A stretch of 60,000 bases of DNA from Polytrichum commune (GCA_950295325.1 OX485807.1:26819666-26879665); one strand, 5' to 3'. Shown: positions 10,770 to 23,330, counted from the stretch's first letter. Numbers and translations are program-made. Notes: a model not told the origin generated them from the letters alone.

Positions 10770-11795
10770 AGGGGCGATAAACTGCCCGATTCACCGCCAA
10801 GGACCTCAAATAATGATGAATTAAGAATGAACTCATCATTCATGCAATTGGCCTCCTCTGTGAGATCAACAACCGGCAACTGGGAAAAGAGCTCATATGA
10901 AGTGCCCCTCTTAGTACCCCTAGCTGAAACTGAGCGAATCTGGGAACCAGAGTCCACGGTTGGACTAGGCTGCACATGACTTATCATTTCTACCTCTACA
11001 GGAGTTGACACCTTCTTCTTGCCTTTCTTCGTCGATTTTGCAGCTGCTTTCTGCTGCCTCTCCAACTCCTTCAGGTGAGCTTTTTCTTCTGCCTCCTTCA
11101 CCTTGAGGGCTTTCTTGCGGTCCTCTTCAATCCGCCTCTTCAATGCCTTAGCCCTGTCGTTGTCATCCTCGATGCCCTTCAAGTCCTGCATCTCCTCTCC
11201 AGACTCTCCAATAGCCTCGCGTGATTTCCTCAATTCCATCTCAAAAGGTGGGGTGTAATGTGTAACACAATCGAGATACCACGCGCCAGAAGCAAGGTGT
11301 GAAGTCGTCCATGTCCTCTGCTGGGCAGCTGTGAACATGCATGTAGCGTTGGACCGGTTCAACCAAGTACTCAAGAAGAGCGGCAAGTCCTCTTTGAGAA
11401 TCGCTTTCTTTGGAAGGAGCTCAAACTTGAAGAACCTGGAAAATAATGATGGCCATAAGAACATGAAACATTTGGAATTTATAAAGAGGGAAATAGAAGT
11501 ATGAAATCAAAGCATGAAAGGCAAACAGAGCAAACACCTGAAGAGGACTCTTCTCACAACAAGGTCCGTTCCCTTGTATCCCTGGAAATCATCAATTTTC
11601 TTAAAGCAGTCGTGACCGCGAAACACCGAGACAAATGCATGGTCCCAAAGCGCGATCCTGCATTCCTCAATATATGCAGCCAAAGCTAGAGGCTCGGAAG
11701 GCACAGACATGTCGATGGGGATGCGATCCTGTTGAACTATGTCCTCAAACATAGTTGTCGCATTATCGGAAATCTGAAAGTAAACAAATTACACA

Positions 11796-12400
11796 ATGCT
11801 CCTTAGAGTGCCTTCATAGTTGAACTAAACCCACATGAAATCAGAGTATAAACCAAAATCATTTAAACCCCCCTACCCTCCCCTTAATTCCTATCAACCT
11901 CGAATTCCAAAATAGTGGTATCGGACTAGAATGCTCCCTAGAGTGCCTGGATAGTTGAACTAAACCCACATGAAATCAAAATATATACCAAAATCATTTA
12001 ACCCCCCCCCCCTAACCTGCCCTTAATTCCTATCAACCTCGAATTCCAAAATAGTGGTCTCGGACCAGAATGCTCCTTAGAGTGCCTTCATAGTTGAACT
12101 AAACCCACATGAAATCATAATATAAACCAAAATCATTAACCCCCCCCCTAACATCCCCTTATTTCCTATCAACCTGAAATTCCAAAATAGTGGTCTCGGA
12201 CCAGAATGCTCACTAGAGTGCCTTCATAGTTGAACTAAACCCACATGAAATCAGAATATAAACCAAAATCATTTAACCCCCCCCCCCTAACCTGCCCTTA
12301 ATTCCTATCAACCTCGAATTCCAAAATAGTGGTCCAAAATAAAATGCTCCTTAGAGTGCCTGCATAGTTGAACTAAATCCACATGAAATACCACACAACT
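11796..12400. repeat. ~137-bp tandem repeat in a Y1 intron
   Basis: Units begin ATGCTCCTTAGAGTGCC at 11796, 11931, 12070, 12206 and 12344. Each contains CACATGAAATC, a C7-C10 run and CCTATCAACCTCGAATTCC. They lie between exons 11538-11773 and 13223-13298. The C-run lengths vary between units. Confidence 0.9.
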
Positions 12401-13222
12401 TGCTCAATGCATGACCTCAATGCCCAATGATATGCATCACAAAATTTACACCAACATATTCAAATGGACTTAAGATCAAGGTCTACACATGTAAGGCTGA
12501 ATATAACCTCTCCTCATATATAGCTCCCCCCATGCCTTATTTCAAGAGTGGAAGTTAACTTAAGTTCTAGATAGCTCTATCTAATTTCAGTTAATTAATA
12601 TCTAGTTATCTAAGGTATACTTTGATACATCCACATTAATTATCTAGTTTCCATATTGCTAGTTTCCATATGTGTTGAGGTTGCACTTAGTGTATAGGTT
12701 CAATAGGGCACAAACTAGGCCTTTCATAATCCAAAGCAAGCATTGGAGGTCAACTGGTCAAGCTTGCGGCAAAGGTAGTGATGTTCGGAAGAAGCTTTGA
12801 ATACCATTTTACCCATCTATGAAATGGTGTGTCCATAAAGGCAATGCTATATAAATTGGAAAACACTTAACCCTTATAGCTCCAAGGAGCCCATAGTACA
12901 ACCCAAAGTGTGTGGGTATTATTTCCTTAATTTTCCAAGTTCTCTAACTTCAATTTCAACATTGCAAACTGTGTTGGAAAATACTGAAGTTTCAAGATAT
13001 TCATACCCCAGCCCACCAGCATGCCTTTGCTAGGAAAATTGAAAGCTTTTCTTCGGTAACGGGCTTCGCAGAAACTCTTCTTGCCTCTCGAGTTGCGGCA
13101 GAGGCGTTTATGTATTGAAGCCACTTGATTTAAAAAATCGGGGATGCTCTTGACGTAGCAATTAGTTGAAGCTTTTTCAAGTTGAGCTCTAGAGATATTG
13201 AATTATTGGCATAATGCCGCTC
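12401..13222. other. Y1 intronic sequence, nothing recognised
   Basis: AT-rich sequence between the 137-bp array and the 13223-13298 exon of Y1. A minus-strand frame at 12927-13124 is Lys/Arg-rich but has no counterpart in Y2. I see no supported gene. Confidence 0.4.
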
Positions 13223-14840
13223 AATCTACCCAATTACAAACGTCCTCATTAAAAATAGACAAAGCAGGTATCTTGAAATCAAATTCAGAATGATCAACCT
13301 GATAAAACACTGGATTCAAGGAATGAAACTTACCTCATCAAACCAACCATCAGTGAGGTCTAGATTTGCAACCGCGACCAGTTTTCCCATCTTTTGACGC
13401 AATGAAATACATCGTTTGTCCACTGCGGACTTCATCGCGGCCGCTATTTGAGCAGGAGATACAACCACATCAGACTGCTCAACAAGCTGGCGGACACCTT
13501 CGTCAGAAGCCATGCTTATTTCATGCTGCCAATTATCCACAAGTTAGTTCGTGCTGCGAATAATCCACACTCCTGTTACGAAGAATCCTTAAACAAAGAA
13601 CTTCAGTACTCTCAACGAACTACACATTTAATCAAAATGAGTGAAGCACAGTACTTCAAATCAAAAGGAACAAGTACACTCACTTGAAAGATGAAGGAGG
13701 TGAAAACATTCAAAGGTAAGGTGTACCGTGTTTTCTTTTGGCCACGCTTACAACGCATGAAGTCAGCTGGTGACAACACGTCCTTCAGTTTCTCAATATC
13801 CATTTGTCCATATTTCCTAACTCTGAATAGCGTGTGGATAGTGTTCGTTTTGACATGGGAGTCCTCGGTGTGCCTGAAACACAACAATACATACATGAAA
13901 ATGTTTCGAATTCAGGAACAACCTCAAAGATAATTAAAACGTTGAAAATCACACTTACTTGTTGATCGTGTGCATCACTTGCATAACCAAGCCGATTTTG
14001 TCCTTCGTGTTGAGGAGAATGAAGTCCACTCTAAAATGCCAGGAATGATCATTCTTATGAAGGCGGTCAATATGGTTGAACCATGCTTGGCGTCTGTGAT
14101 TACCATCACAGACAAAAAACATAAGATTCTTCATATGTGAAAGTTCAGGTACCGATAGGAGATACCTGTTGAATTCCTCATTCTGCGCATTCCAGATGGA
14201 TCCCCAATTCTCCTTCACCACAGATGTAACGTCCTAAGTACTTCCATGTTCATCAGTCAATGTAACGTAGAACACTGCAGCCCCGTCACGATAGCCATGA
14301 ACAAAGTCTTGTTCAAGCTTATCGAGATCACTCTGGAGGGTCGGCCTCACCAAAGGCATGGCAACCAACCTGCAAAGTGGAATCGAAAAGCGTGAAACTG
14401 AAATTGGCTGGAATCTCAGGCTGGAAATGGTGACAACGAAATTTATTTCTGCCTAGTTCGAATCTCGTCCTCGTCATCTCCAAACGACTCATCGTCGTTG
14501 TGGGACTCATCCTGGTCCTCTCCTCCATCGTCCTTCATATCTGTGTCCGCAATAGCGACAACCGAAGGTTGAACTGGTGAATCACGTGAACAAGGTGTTG
14601 CTACCTCCTGTTCAAGCAGAGTGGCTAAAGACTCAATAACTATCTTCAAATCGCCCAAATATTGCATCAAGTGTCACTACAACCGATTCAAGTTCCACCA
14701 GAAGCAATGTTTAAAAATTAAAGGTACTAGAAAGTTAGTGAAAGTTACAACTTTATCCAAACAGCACCAAATTTATAATGCACAGCGGACCCAGTATTTG
14801 AAAATGAATGGTATTATAAAGTTCAAATGAATACTTCAAA

Positions 14841-15320
14841 ACTTCAAATGAGGAGATCCATACATCCCTAGAAAGCTAACATCAGCAACTAAAAGGTCAC
14901 AAAGTCTCAAAGCAAGGGAATGAAATGACTAAGAGATATGGCCTATCAAAGTGATGCCGTCAACGGCATATCATTTCAGCATGACCACCCTGCGTTCAAA
15001 TGTCCATAATTCTACTTGAAAACTTCAAATGAGGAGATCCATACATCCCTAGAAAGCTAACATCAGCAACTAAAAGGTCACAAAGTCTCAAAGCAAGGGA
15101 AAAAAATGACTAGGAGATATGGCCTATCAAAGAGATGCCGTCAACGACATACCATTCCAGCATGACCACCCTGCGTTCAAATGTCCATAATTTCTACTTG
15201 AAAACTTCAAATGAGGAGATCCATACATCCCTAGAAAGCTAACATCAGCAACTAAAAGGTCACAAAGTCTTAAAGCAAGGGAAAGAAATAACTAGGAGAT
15301 GTGGCCTATCAAAGTGATGC
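14841..15320. repeat. ~181-bp tandem repeat in a Y1 intron
   Basis: Three units, each starting ACTTCAAATGAGGAGATCC, at 14841, 15022 and 15204. They include CTAGAAAGCTAACATCAGCA and GTCACAAAGTCT. Divergence between units is low. Confidence 0.9.
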
Positions 15321-16035
15321 CAAAAGCACTCACCCTAACCCCCCCTAAATCAGAAACCTTTCAATCCTACAACCTGAAACAAGACTGATATCAAACTGAA
15401 AGGCAAAAAAATGATGCTCGGGCCCGAATGTACATAATGAAGGCTTCAAGCTTGATGGAAGAACTTAGAAATAAAACCAAAAGCACTCACCCTAACCCCC
15501 CCTAATCAGAAACCTATCAATCCTACAACCTGAAACAAGACTGATATCAAACTGAAAGGCAAAAAAATGATGCTCGGGCCCGAATGTACATAATGAAGGC
15601 TTCAAGCTTGATGAAAGAATTTAGAAATAAAACCAAAAGCACTCACTTTAAACCCCCCCTAAATCAGAAGCCTATCAATCCTACAACCTGAAACAAGACT
15701 GATATCAAACTGAAAGGCAAAAAAATGATGCTCGGGCCTTAATGTACATAATGAAGGCTTCAAGCTTGATGAAAGAACTTAGAAATAAAACCAAAAGCAC
15801 TCACTTTAAACCCCCCCTTAATCAGAAGCCTATCAATCCTACAATCTGAAACAAGACTGATATCAAACTGAAAGGAAAAAAATGATGCTCGGGCCTAAAT
15901 GTACATAATGAAGGCTTCAAGCTTGATGAAAGAACTTAGAAATAAAACCAAAAGCACTCATTTTAAACCCCCCCCCTAATATGAAGCCTATCAATCATAC
16001 AACCTGAAACAAGACTGATATCAAACTGAAAGTCA
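15321..16035. repeat. ~157-bp tandem repeat in a Y1 intron
   Basis: Five units, each starting CAAAAGCACTCAC, at 15321, 15478, 15634, 15792 and 15949. Each contains a C6-C7 run, CCTATCAATCCTACAACCTG and ATGATGCTCGGGCC. The C-run followed by CCTATCAA(T)CC is shared with the 137-bp array, so the two arrays may have a common ancestor. Confidence 0.9.
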
Positions 16036-16254
16036 AACAATTGATGGTCCCCCCCAAACTCACCTGTTCCAACATAGTTTAGACTGTAGAGAATCCCCAC
16101 AACCGACTCTGCCGGCCCAACCTCCTCTGCGTCTCCAATCCGCATTTCAAACAAGAGTCAAAGTTGGCAGGTTGAAGCCAAGACCCTACTCTATTTCTTT
16201 ACAGAGAGAAGTACTCTATCAACCTAACTTGAAAGAGACAGACATCGAGCCTGC

Positions 16255-16294
16255 CACACAGACGGCAAACGGCGACCAAACGTTCATAGCAACG

Positions 16295-16329
<35 letters not shown>

Positions 16330-16369
16330 CGAGCAGAATTCACCAAGTGTTGGATTGTTCCCCACCAAT

Positions 16370-16400
<31 letters not shown>

Positions 16401-16590
16401 TGACAGGTTAGTTTTACCCTACTGATGCGCGGTGCCGCAATAGTAATTCAACTAAGGTACGAGAGTAACCGTTGATTCACGTAATTGGTCATTGCGCTTG
16501 GTTGAAAAGCCAGTGTCGCGAAGCTACCATGTGTAGGATTATGATTGAATGCCTCTAAGTCAGAATCCATGCTAGAAGCGGCGCTTTCTA
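16255..16590 (+). rRNA. 25S/28S rRNA 3'-region fragment (non-functional insertion)
   Basis: The plus strand carries a diverged piece of the large-subunit rRNA 3' region: TTCATAGCAACGTTTGATCC, TTCGATGTCGGCTCTTCC, CACCAAGTGTTGGATTGTTC, GGTTAGTTTTACCCTACTGA, a sarcin/ricin-loop region written GGTACGAGAGTAACC (normally AGTACGAGAGGAACC) and GCCTCTAAGTCAGAATCCAT. It lies in the Y1 intron between exons 16856-16960 and about 16064-16150, antisense to Y1. Internal gaps, the altered sarcin/ricin loop and the lack of the rest of the rDNA unit show that it is a captured fragment, not an rRNA gene. Confidence 0.85.
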
Positions 16591-17979
16591 CCTCCCCGGT
16601 TGTTACCCTACTACCAGTAAGCGTCGAGCTCTGTCAGTAAAATGAGTATCCACATCCCCGACTAACCCTATCAAACTGTAATGTTTGCAGACTGGGTTCG
16701 GACCCGAATGCCCCTAAACAAACTGCAATGTTGAACTCAGCACATACCAAATCAAACCCATAAGCCAAAATTCATCTTTGCCCTTATACGAGTCTACACC
16801 ATTCAACCACATTCGAGAAAGACGGCAGATTTTGGTTTATGGTTTGACATCGTACCTCTTCCCCGAATTGATGCTCGTTGTTGTCCATGCTGGCTTCGCA
16901 TAAATCAACTACATCAGCGTCCTCATCGAATTCGGCAAGGCTCTGTTCAATAAATATGCCCTGTGCTTAGTAGGTATGCTGTACTCCACATAAAGTGTTA
17001 TCATTGAAAGCGAAACCTTAACCTATACCAAAAACCCTCAAATTCAGCAATTGAAACAATCTTTGCAGACCTGCTGCTCAGTATGATCCGATGTTGAGGT
17101 AGTCGAGGCTGCACCAGGTTGTTCCTTTGTCTGGGTCATGCCCTGTTCCAAATGTCAAAGCCAAGTCGAAGTCATATTCCAGATTCAACAACAAATGTGA
17201 GCCGATAATATTGCCCACACGGCAATGGAATATTTTGGGTCTCAAATGTTGTAACTTACTGTCCGCAAAGTTAATTATATCATTGCACTTAAAGAAATAT
17301 AATTATGATAGCACATAAACATCACCTCACTTCCCCCTTTGTCAACTTGGTTTTCTTCCTCCGATACAGGAAATAAAACTACTGGATCTACCGCTGAAAC
17401 ATCAAATGGTTTTTCCCCTTCAGATCCTCTAGCTGTGGCCCTGGAAGATTTAACTCCTCGCCTACCCATTGTTGTCCGCAAGTTATACGGCGTTCCAATC
17501 CTCTCCCTTGATTCTAACCTTTGCCTTCTCTCAATACACCTCTGCTTTTCAATGTTCCTCCTAACTTCTTGATCTGCTCTCGCTCTCGACCTAGTATTCA
17601 TCTCTATCATTATTGATGCAAAGAGATCTTATATATCATTGTCAACTCTGTCATAATTAACATATATTCGCCATTTTGTTCACATTGGATATAGATAATT
17701 AATCTCCTAATTCTTGAATTATCACTCGCCGCTATAACCTATTATACCTAATCGAATCCTGCCATGTCAGATATTTGGTGTTCATAAATGATTCACAATT
17801 ATTCAAGTCCATTCTATTCTTACATGTTACAGGTTGTCCAGCATTTACCTAAATAAATATTGACTATTAATTGATCTACAAGATATCATATATACAGGCA
17901 TTGGTGCCTACATTGGGTGTATATAATACGAGATTGCTTGTACCCATTCCTTCATCTCGTTTCATCATATTCTTCTCCA

Positions 17980-18408
17980 ATGGGTACTGACTCAAGACTC
18001 CCGAGCCTTGCTCCTTTAGGTGCTCCTAGTTCATCACAAATCCACACGACGTCGTCGTTCCCCGGTTTTGCAGACGGCAACAACATGAAGATACTAAACC
18101 ACCCTGATTGCTCAGTTACTCCAGCGATCGCAGTTCAGAGTCCACATCCCCGGACTCCATCTTTGCAGACGGATGTTGCAACGCTGATAGAGGACAAGTC
18201 TCCTTTACAGACTCATGCCTATTCTAGAGTAGGGGTTATTAAACCGGGCACTTACTCTAGATCTCTATTAAGGAGTGCCCCACGTCCTCAAGGTCAGGGA
18301 CTCGGTTGCGCAGGATGCACTGCAGTTCATAGTTTAGGAATTGACCATTGCCATAAACATGCCGGTGACAAAAATGGCAAAGGGCCCCATAAGCGTCTTC
18401 GTCATTAA
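17980..18408 (+). CDS. Small hypothetical ORF between the divergent Y1 and transposase A genes
   Basis: An open frame of about 142 codons from the ATG at 17980, preceded by TATA-like AT-rich sequence. It is Ser/Pro-rich, and its C-terminus holds GCAGCTAVHSLGIDHCHKH, with CxxC and HCHKH groups that could bind metal, then a basic tail. It occupies the spacer between Y1 and transposase A. The equivalent spacer of pair B (30616-31281) has no obvious counterpart. I do not recognise the family. It may be a chance frame or a third accessory gene. Confidence 0.3.
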   Translation: MGTDSRLPSLAPLGAPSSSQIHTTSSFPGFADGNNMKILNHPDCSVTPAIAVQSPHPRTPSLQTDVATLIEDKSPLQTHAYSRVGVIKPGTYSRSLLRSAPRPQGQGLGCAGCTAVHSLGIDHCHKHAGDKNGKGPHKRLRH

Positions 18409-18733
18409 TCTCAATTTAGCATTCTAATATTATTACCGAGCTTATATCATGCTCTACACATTATTCTTGGCGGCCGTCATTCTTATGACCTTATTTGCCA
18501 ATATATATTTTATTCATCAATGTTTAGAATGTATGCATGTTATTGGATTATACTATTCGGTTTCTTACCTGTCTCGGACTTACGTCCAAAATTGGTTTTT
18601 CAACCTTCTTTCAGCTTAATCTGCATGACTAGTTCATATATTGCCAGTTGGCTCTGTAATTGCTCTCTTGGTATATATTGTCGCCATTTCAATGGTCATT
18701 GTACTTGTTTTGGTCAGAGTTCTGTGGAATACT

Positions 18734-21700
18734 ATGGCCCTGCTTCGTGCTGATCCTCCTTCTGTTCCTGTCCTCTTTCCATTAGGTGAAAACGGTCATG
18801 CTATAGTCACTTCTACAACATTAAGTTTGAGGTTTCAGTATCGTGAGGTCACTGTCTTTGTCGAAGAAGAGGTTTTTGACGATCATACCGGTCTGGTTTC
18901 ACATGCAATTCGTCATACTAGAGTTGAGAATGACGTCGGTGCGTTCTGGTTGCTGAAGCCTGGAAAATATCGTGTATATGGAGTCTCAGATTCTATGTTA
19001 GAGTGTTCGACTGAACTCCTAACACCTAGGGAGTCGTCCACTGTTAGCGTTGAGATACCTGTGCTGTCTAAGGTCAAAATTGAGCCCGGTCTATAGACAA
19101 TTTATGAGTTGAGTGATGATTCCGACGGCGATGTTGAAGTCCTAAAATCAGAGAGTCCAGTCCAACCTTCGCTGACTCCAGAAGCAGTTCGCAAGGAAAC
19201 AACTCCTCCTGTTAGTCCCTCTCGTCATTCTGGTCAGGCCAAGGTTGTCGCAAGTCCTCCTCTCAGTATCGTTCTTTCATTGATGCACCTTGGAGCTCGT
19301 AAGCGGTCCAAAAGCGTGTTGTCTCAAATTAACTTTGATGCAATTAGACTCCAGCAAGTTGATTACCTTCCCCCTCGTTACGATGGTGACGTTATCTTCG
19401 AATTTCCACCTTTAGGTGACCATGGGCTGAATACAAAGGCCAAGCAGCTTCGTGGAATGGATAGAAGGTATGATGGCCATGCTTGGTCTCGCACGATTAC
19501 ATCCAATATTCAGAATGATCTCAAGCTTTTGTTTCGTACATCTTGTTTGGGCCACCTCCGTTGCGACAATCCTGCCTGTGAGTATCTTCAGCGAGACCAC
19601 ATGACTTTTAGCGTGAATGAAACAGAGTGGGAAGGATTATCTGAGAAATTGTTTGAAGTAGGGTCCAAGCCTCCCGCTGGGTCGACAATTGTTTGCAAAT
19701 CCTGTAATGTCCCTCCCACCTGTGTTGCTCTCTGCACTGCCAAGATCTACTATGTTACTGGAACACCTCACATGACGAGGGCTTGTGTGCACTTGGGATC
19801 TCACGACCATCCTGTCAAGTTTGGTGATCATCGGGACTTCATCGATTTGGCAGACAGCTTGATTGGGGATCAAGTCGAACGCACCCCCTCCGCCACTCGC
19901 TCTGCTATTGTGCTTGAAACTGCAAAGGAAGTTCTGGGCCCACTCCTCCTTGCTAAAGAAGGTAACCCACAGAAGATCTTGGAGCTGGACGAGCTGCAAG
20001 GTATTTTCGATTGGTGTAAGCACCTCACCTCGCCCAACATTCGTAACGTAGTCACCACGTTCAGGACTATGCGTCGCTTTGGAGTCATGGACAGTATTAC
20101 CAAGTTACGGGGTGCTAGCAATTGGAGGTTCGTGCAGCAAAATAGGTTTCCAGGGCAAGGGGCGGACATGGACAAGGTCTTTGTGTTCAAGATGTCTGAA
20201 GTTGGACCGGGCAGCGGAGTCGACCTGGTCAAACGAATGCAACCCGGTGGTGACTTGGAGAACTCCTGGATAATGTTTGATCATGTCAAACGGGTCAGGT
20301 CGTGGACGACAATGGCTTGTCATGTGTACGATTCCACATACTGCCGTGTCATGACCATCGCAGTATGCAACATGCAATCTGAAGATGTTGCAGCCCAGTC
20401 AGTGGTATGGAAGAACCTGAACGCTCTCATGGCTCAACATGGAGTGGACAAAGTTAATTTTAAAGGTTTCATGGCTGACAGTGCCCAAGCGAACTGGAAT
20501 GCTGTTCGAATCATATACGGAAGTGGAGATACGTCTGAGAAGATGGTGGACAGAGAGAGGACTTGTCTTTTCCATTGGACGCAGTCCTTGGAGAAACATA
20601 CCAAGGCCGATATCCGTCAAGACCTGCGATACCAACATCGAATACTATGCCATCAATACAAGAATGCGAAATCGATGGCAGAGACAAAGTTTCTGGCAAT
20701 TCGGGCATGGTGGATGTCATCCGGTGCAGCAACTGAACAAGCTCTACCCCGACTGGAGCTCTGGCTGGCCTTCTGGCATTTCCGTTACCGCCAATGGGGT
20801 GGATTTATGGAGTTGGTAAGTCTATACTTCCCATCCCTTTGCCTGTATATTTCACTCTTTATAGTTCAACTACAATGATTTCGCCATTAGTCTAATTCAG
20901 AGTCTATGGGCATTGCATAATCTAAGTGAAGTTGAACTAGCGGAAATGCCATCCTGTAACTTGGCTGAATCTATCCATAACAAGTGGAAGGAGCAATCCG
21001 GCGATCGAGGCAACGATCTTTATGTGGCAACAGTCGATGATTTCGTGCGTGCTTTCATGCAATGCTCAGCATATTCCCAGTTTTTGAAGGGAGACAACCC
21101 TGGAACTGGACCGTCGAAGGAGGAATTGAAGCTGAGGCGTGCTCAAAGGTCTGCTGCAAAAACAGGAATATCGAAACCGCTGCATGAGGCCATTCTGAAG
21201 ATGCCTGGTGGTGAGGATTGGTACACAATGACTCCCCACCTTGAAGGGGAAGAGGTATTTGTTTCTCTGAAGCGTAAACCAGACACTGCTTTCGGTGATG
21301 AACGTGAATCTCATAGGCCAGACAAAATCAGTATATCCCGACCACGCGTCCAAACCAGATCTGCCCGACTTAACGATTCTCCTACTCCTGTGACAATTCC
21401 AGATTCTCCAACAATTCCAGATTCTCCCACAATTCCCACAACTGCAGATGAAGAGCAGCCGCAACTTCCAACACACGACGCTCTGCAACAGGTGGATCGA
21501 CACCACGTCACCACGATTGAGGAGACATTATGCAACCCTGCCTAGTGGCACATCGCACGGCTGCCTAAGACATCTGCGTAGGCTTGCTTTGCTTTACAAG
21601 CAATTACTAAGAAGAAGTGCGTCGCTCGGATTGTACAAGACGGGAAGAACACCGCTGCACCTACCTACTCAGGCCTCATGGATAACTTTCGGAAGAAGAG

Positions 21701-22389
21701 ATTGGACCCTCAAGACTTCTTTTTCTGCAATGACGACATTGAGAGATGCGTGAAGGGTACAAAAAGGAGATGGGTGGTCTCAGTCCCGAACGTTCCGGAT
21801 GTATGGCCTGTTAAGTTGGGGACCAACTTAACCTGCAAAGAGATCCTCGCTTTAGAAAACGCAAGCTTTAGACTGCCCCAGTGGAAGGAGATGATACCTT
21901 CCAGAATTTTTCAGGACCACCCGTTACCTTTGGACTTAGCAAGCTACACGACACCTGCATATCCGGATGAGTTTCCCACCCGGCGTTCAGGGAAGTTGAT
22001 TAGACGCAACAAGAAGGCCCCGTCAACAAAACACGCCAATAATTGTGCCTCAGCCCTATCACTGAAAGCCAAAGTGCACAAATTGTGCATGCTTCCAGCC
22101 CCTGCCTTAGGATGCATCGTTGGATTCCGGCACGCCCCCAAAGGTTCAGCAATACTACTTGACAATTTCGCAGCTGCCAGCATGCACTTGTCCTAACTTC
22201 AAGGAGATGGCGACTAAAGCAATTGGAAAAATGGGTCAATGGGCCAACTGCAAGCATTTATACTATTTGTTTACAGTAGTGTGTGGTTTGGACTCAGATT
22301 CAAACACGTTCATTCATGCAGCTAGTTTTAGCTTCAACGAAGTGAAGCGAGTTTTGCAGGCTGGTTTATTGAAGTACCTTGACTCTTAG
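18734..22389 (+). pseudogene. MULE-like DDE transposase, copy A (inactivated)
   Basis: Cut-and-paste transposase of the Mutator-like superfamily, two exons: 18734-20815, intron 20816-20900 (GTAAG...TTCAG), 20901-22389. The start ATG matches the start of copy B (MALLRAD versus MAFIRAD). Order: N-terminal beta-rich module ending VKIEPG; Cys/His zinc region of WRKY-GCM1 type (CLGHLRCDNPACEY, VCKSC, then HLGSHDHP); catalytic core with Asp in IMFDHVKRV, Asp in GFMADSAQANW and Glu in CNLAESIHNKW (exon 2); C-terminal SWIM-like CTCP...WANCKHLYYLF. Lesions: TAG 19094-19096 (Arg in B), TAG 21543-21545 and 21579-21581 (Lys in B), and a frameshift at about 22120 where B has extra bases. Core similarity to B is very high. 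Confidence 0.85.
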
Positions 22390-23330
22390 AGTTTTCTGTT
22401 TCTTTAAAGAAACATATGTATGCAAGATTTTATATAATCATGATGTAGTGAGACTAAAAGGGCCACTACAAAATTCCATAAGTGTTAACATTTTTTCTAT
22501 TCCCTACTTGGGGAGACTACAATAACGTTAAGTGTTAAGTGTTAACTGATTGGCTACTCCCCTCTTTGTAATTTTGCCCTCTATATCTGTTAACTTATTA
22601 TTATATTATATAATACTATACAATACAATATACTGTAACATAGCACATGTAATATACTATCACATACTGTAACATACCCCCCATTTAGAAATTATTAGGG
22701 TTTAAGTTATTGACTGCAAGTCCCTCCCTCGTCAACTCAGTGCACCCTAGCAGGTTGAGCCAATCTACCAGCGTTCGAATTTTTGAGTGTTACAATGATG
22801 TGCAGTCTTCTCTTCAAACTTTATGTCATTATCTTGAGTAGAGGTCTACTGATGTTATGCATTTGGTCAAGAAATTAGAAAAGTTTGAAAAAGAGATTGA
22901 TCACCTACATGTGAATCAGCTCCAGCAGACCTCTATAGATGCCTTCTTCCATCCTAGAGGAGTGGAAATGGAGGAGTGAAACTCCTCAATTGTATTTTGG
23001 AACTTCATTTGGTATTATAATAATATTTTACTTGTGTTACATTTATACATGTTATGTTTTGATTTGTTCAACTTTGTATTTCTATAAGTGTTACAAATGC
23101 TCAATTTAACACCCTACACCATATTTTTCACTGATACAGTAACATTTTTTCCTGTAATTGTCCACGGCCATAGGACCCACTGTTTACTAAGTTTAGAACA
23201 AAACTTTACTAAAAATATTGTAACCTTACTGCTCTAAATAACATTTTCATCAAAATATCTCGGAAGTTACCGCTCACCGCTCGCAAAATAGCTTCGTCCT
23301 AGCGGTCTCCCTGAATTTGTCAAACTGCCA
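22390..23330 (+). other. 3' tail of transposase A unit, shared with unit B
   Basis: Not coding. A ~70-bp block (about 22397-22472: AAAGAAACATATGTATGCAA, then GTGAGACTAAAAGGGCCACT) recurs after copy B at about 37190-37256. A second shared block (GTCCACGGCCATAGGACC near 23160, then ACCGCTCACCGCTCGCAAAA near 23270) recurs near 37515-37675. The latter may be one terminus of the transposon. No inverted partner was found. Confidence 0.5.
22790..22979 (+). pseudogene. Coiled-coil plus PIP-box-like C-terminal fragment
   Basis: One plus-strand frame, with a single internal TAG, reads VMHLVKKLEKFEKEIDHL and then NQLQQTSIDAFFHPRG before a TGA. QTSIDAFF fits the PCNA-interacting consensus QxxI/L/MxxFF. 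pogo-type transposases are known to end with such a motif, so this may be the tail of a pogo/Tigger-like element inserted in the 3' tail of unit A. It is short and the identification is tentative. Confidence 0.4.

Larger units (their letters stand above)
10770..17610 (-). pseudogene. Gene Y1: ParB/sulfiredoxin-like accessory gene, 3' truncated
   Basis: A multi-exon minus-strand gene, divergent from transposase A. The start is ATG at 17610. Exons with consensus junctions and consistent phase: 17326-17610 (Arg-rich), 17071-17142, 16856-16960, probable 16064-16150 and 14457-14680 (acidic), 13959-14452, 13684-13873, 13334-13525, 13223-13298, 11538-11773 and 10770-11435. The 13959-14452 exon carries MPLVRP...VFYVTL...FFVCDGNHRRQAW, and the next has HTEDSHVKTNTIHTLF. 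Both align with Y2 and resemble the DGxHR core and following helix of ParB/Srx folds. The last exon has WYLDC, a Lys/Glu coiled coil (about 11040-11220) and VVDLTEE, a SUMO-interaction-like motif; an earlier exon has VVDLCE. Lesions: TAG at 14234-14236, a TGA in exon 13223-13298 and loss of the methyltransferase part where the element at 8855-10769 begins. Confidence 0.7.

Noticed and set aside
16255-16590. Functional rRNA gene
   Set aside because: Only part of the LSU 3' region is present, with internal gaps and an altered sarcin/ricin loop, within an intron.
18641-18733. Transmembrane-like leader on transposase A (VIALLVYIVAISMVIVLVLV)
   Set aside because: It lies upstream of the ATG conserved with copy B and coincides with the AT-rich TATA/leader region; it is not translated in the conserved gene.
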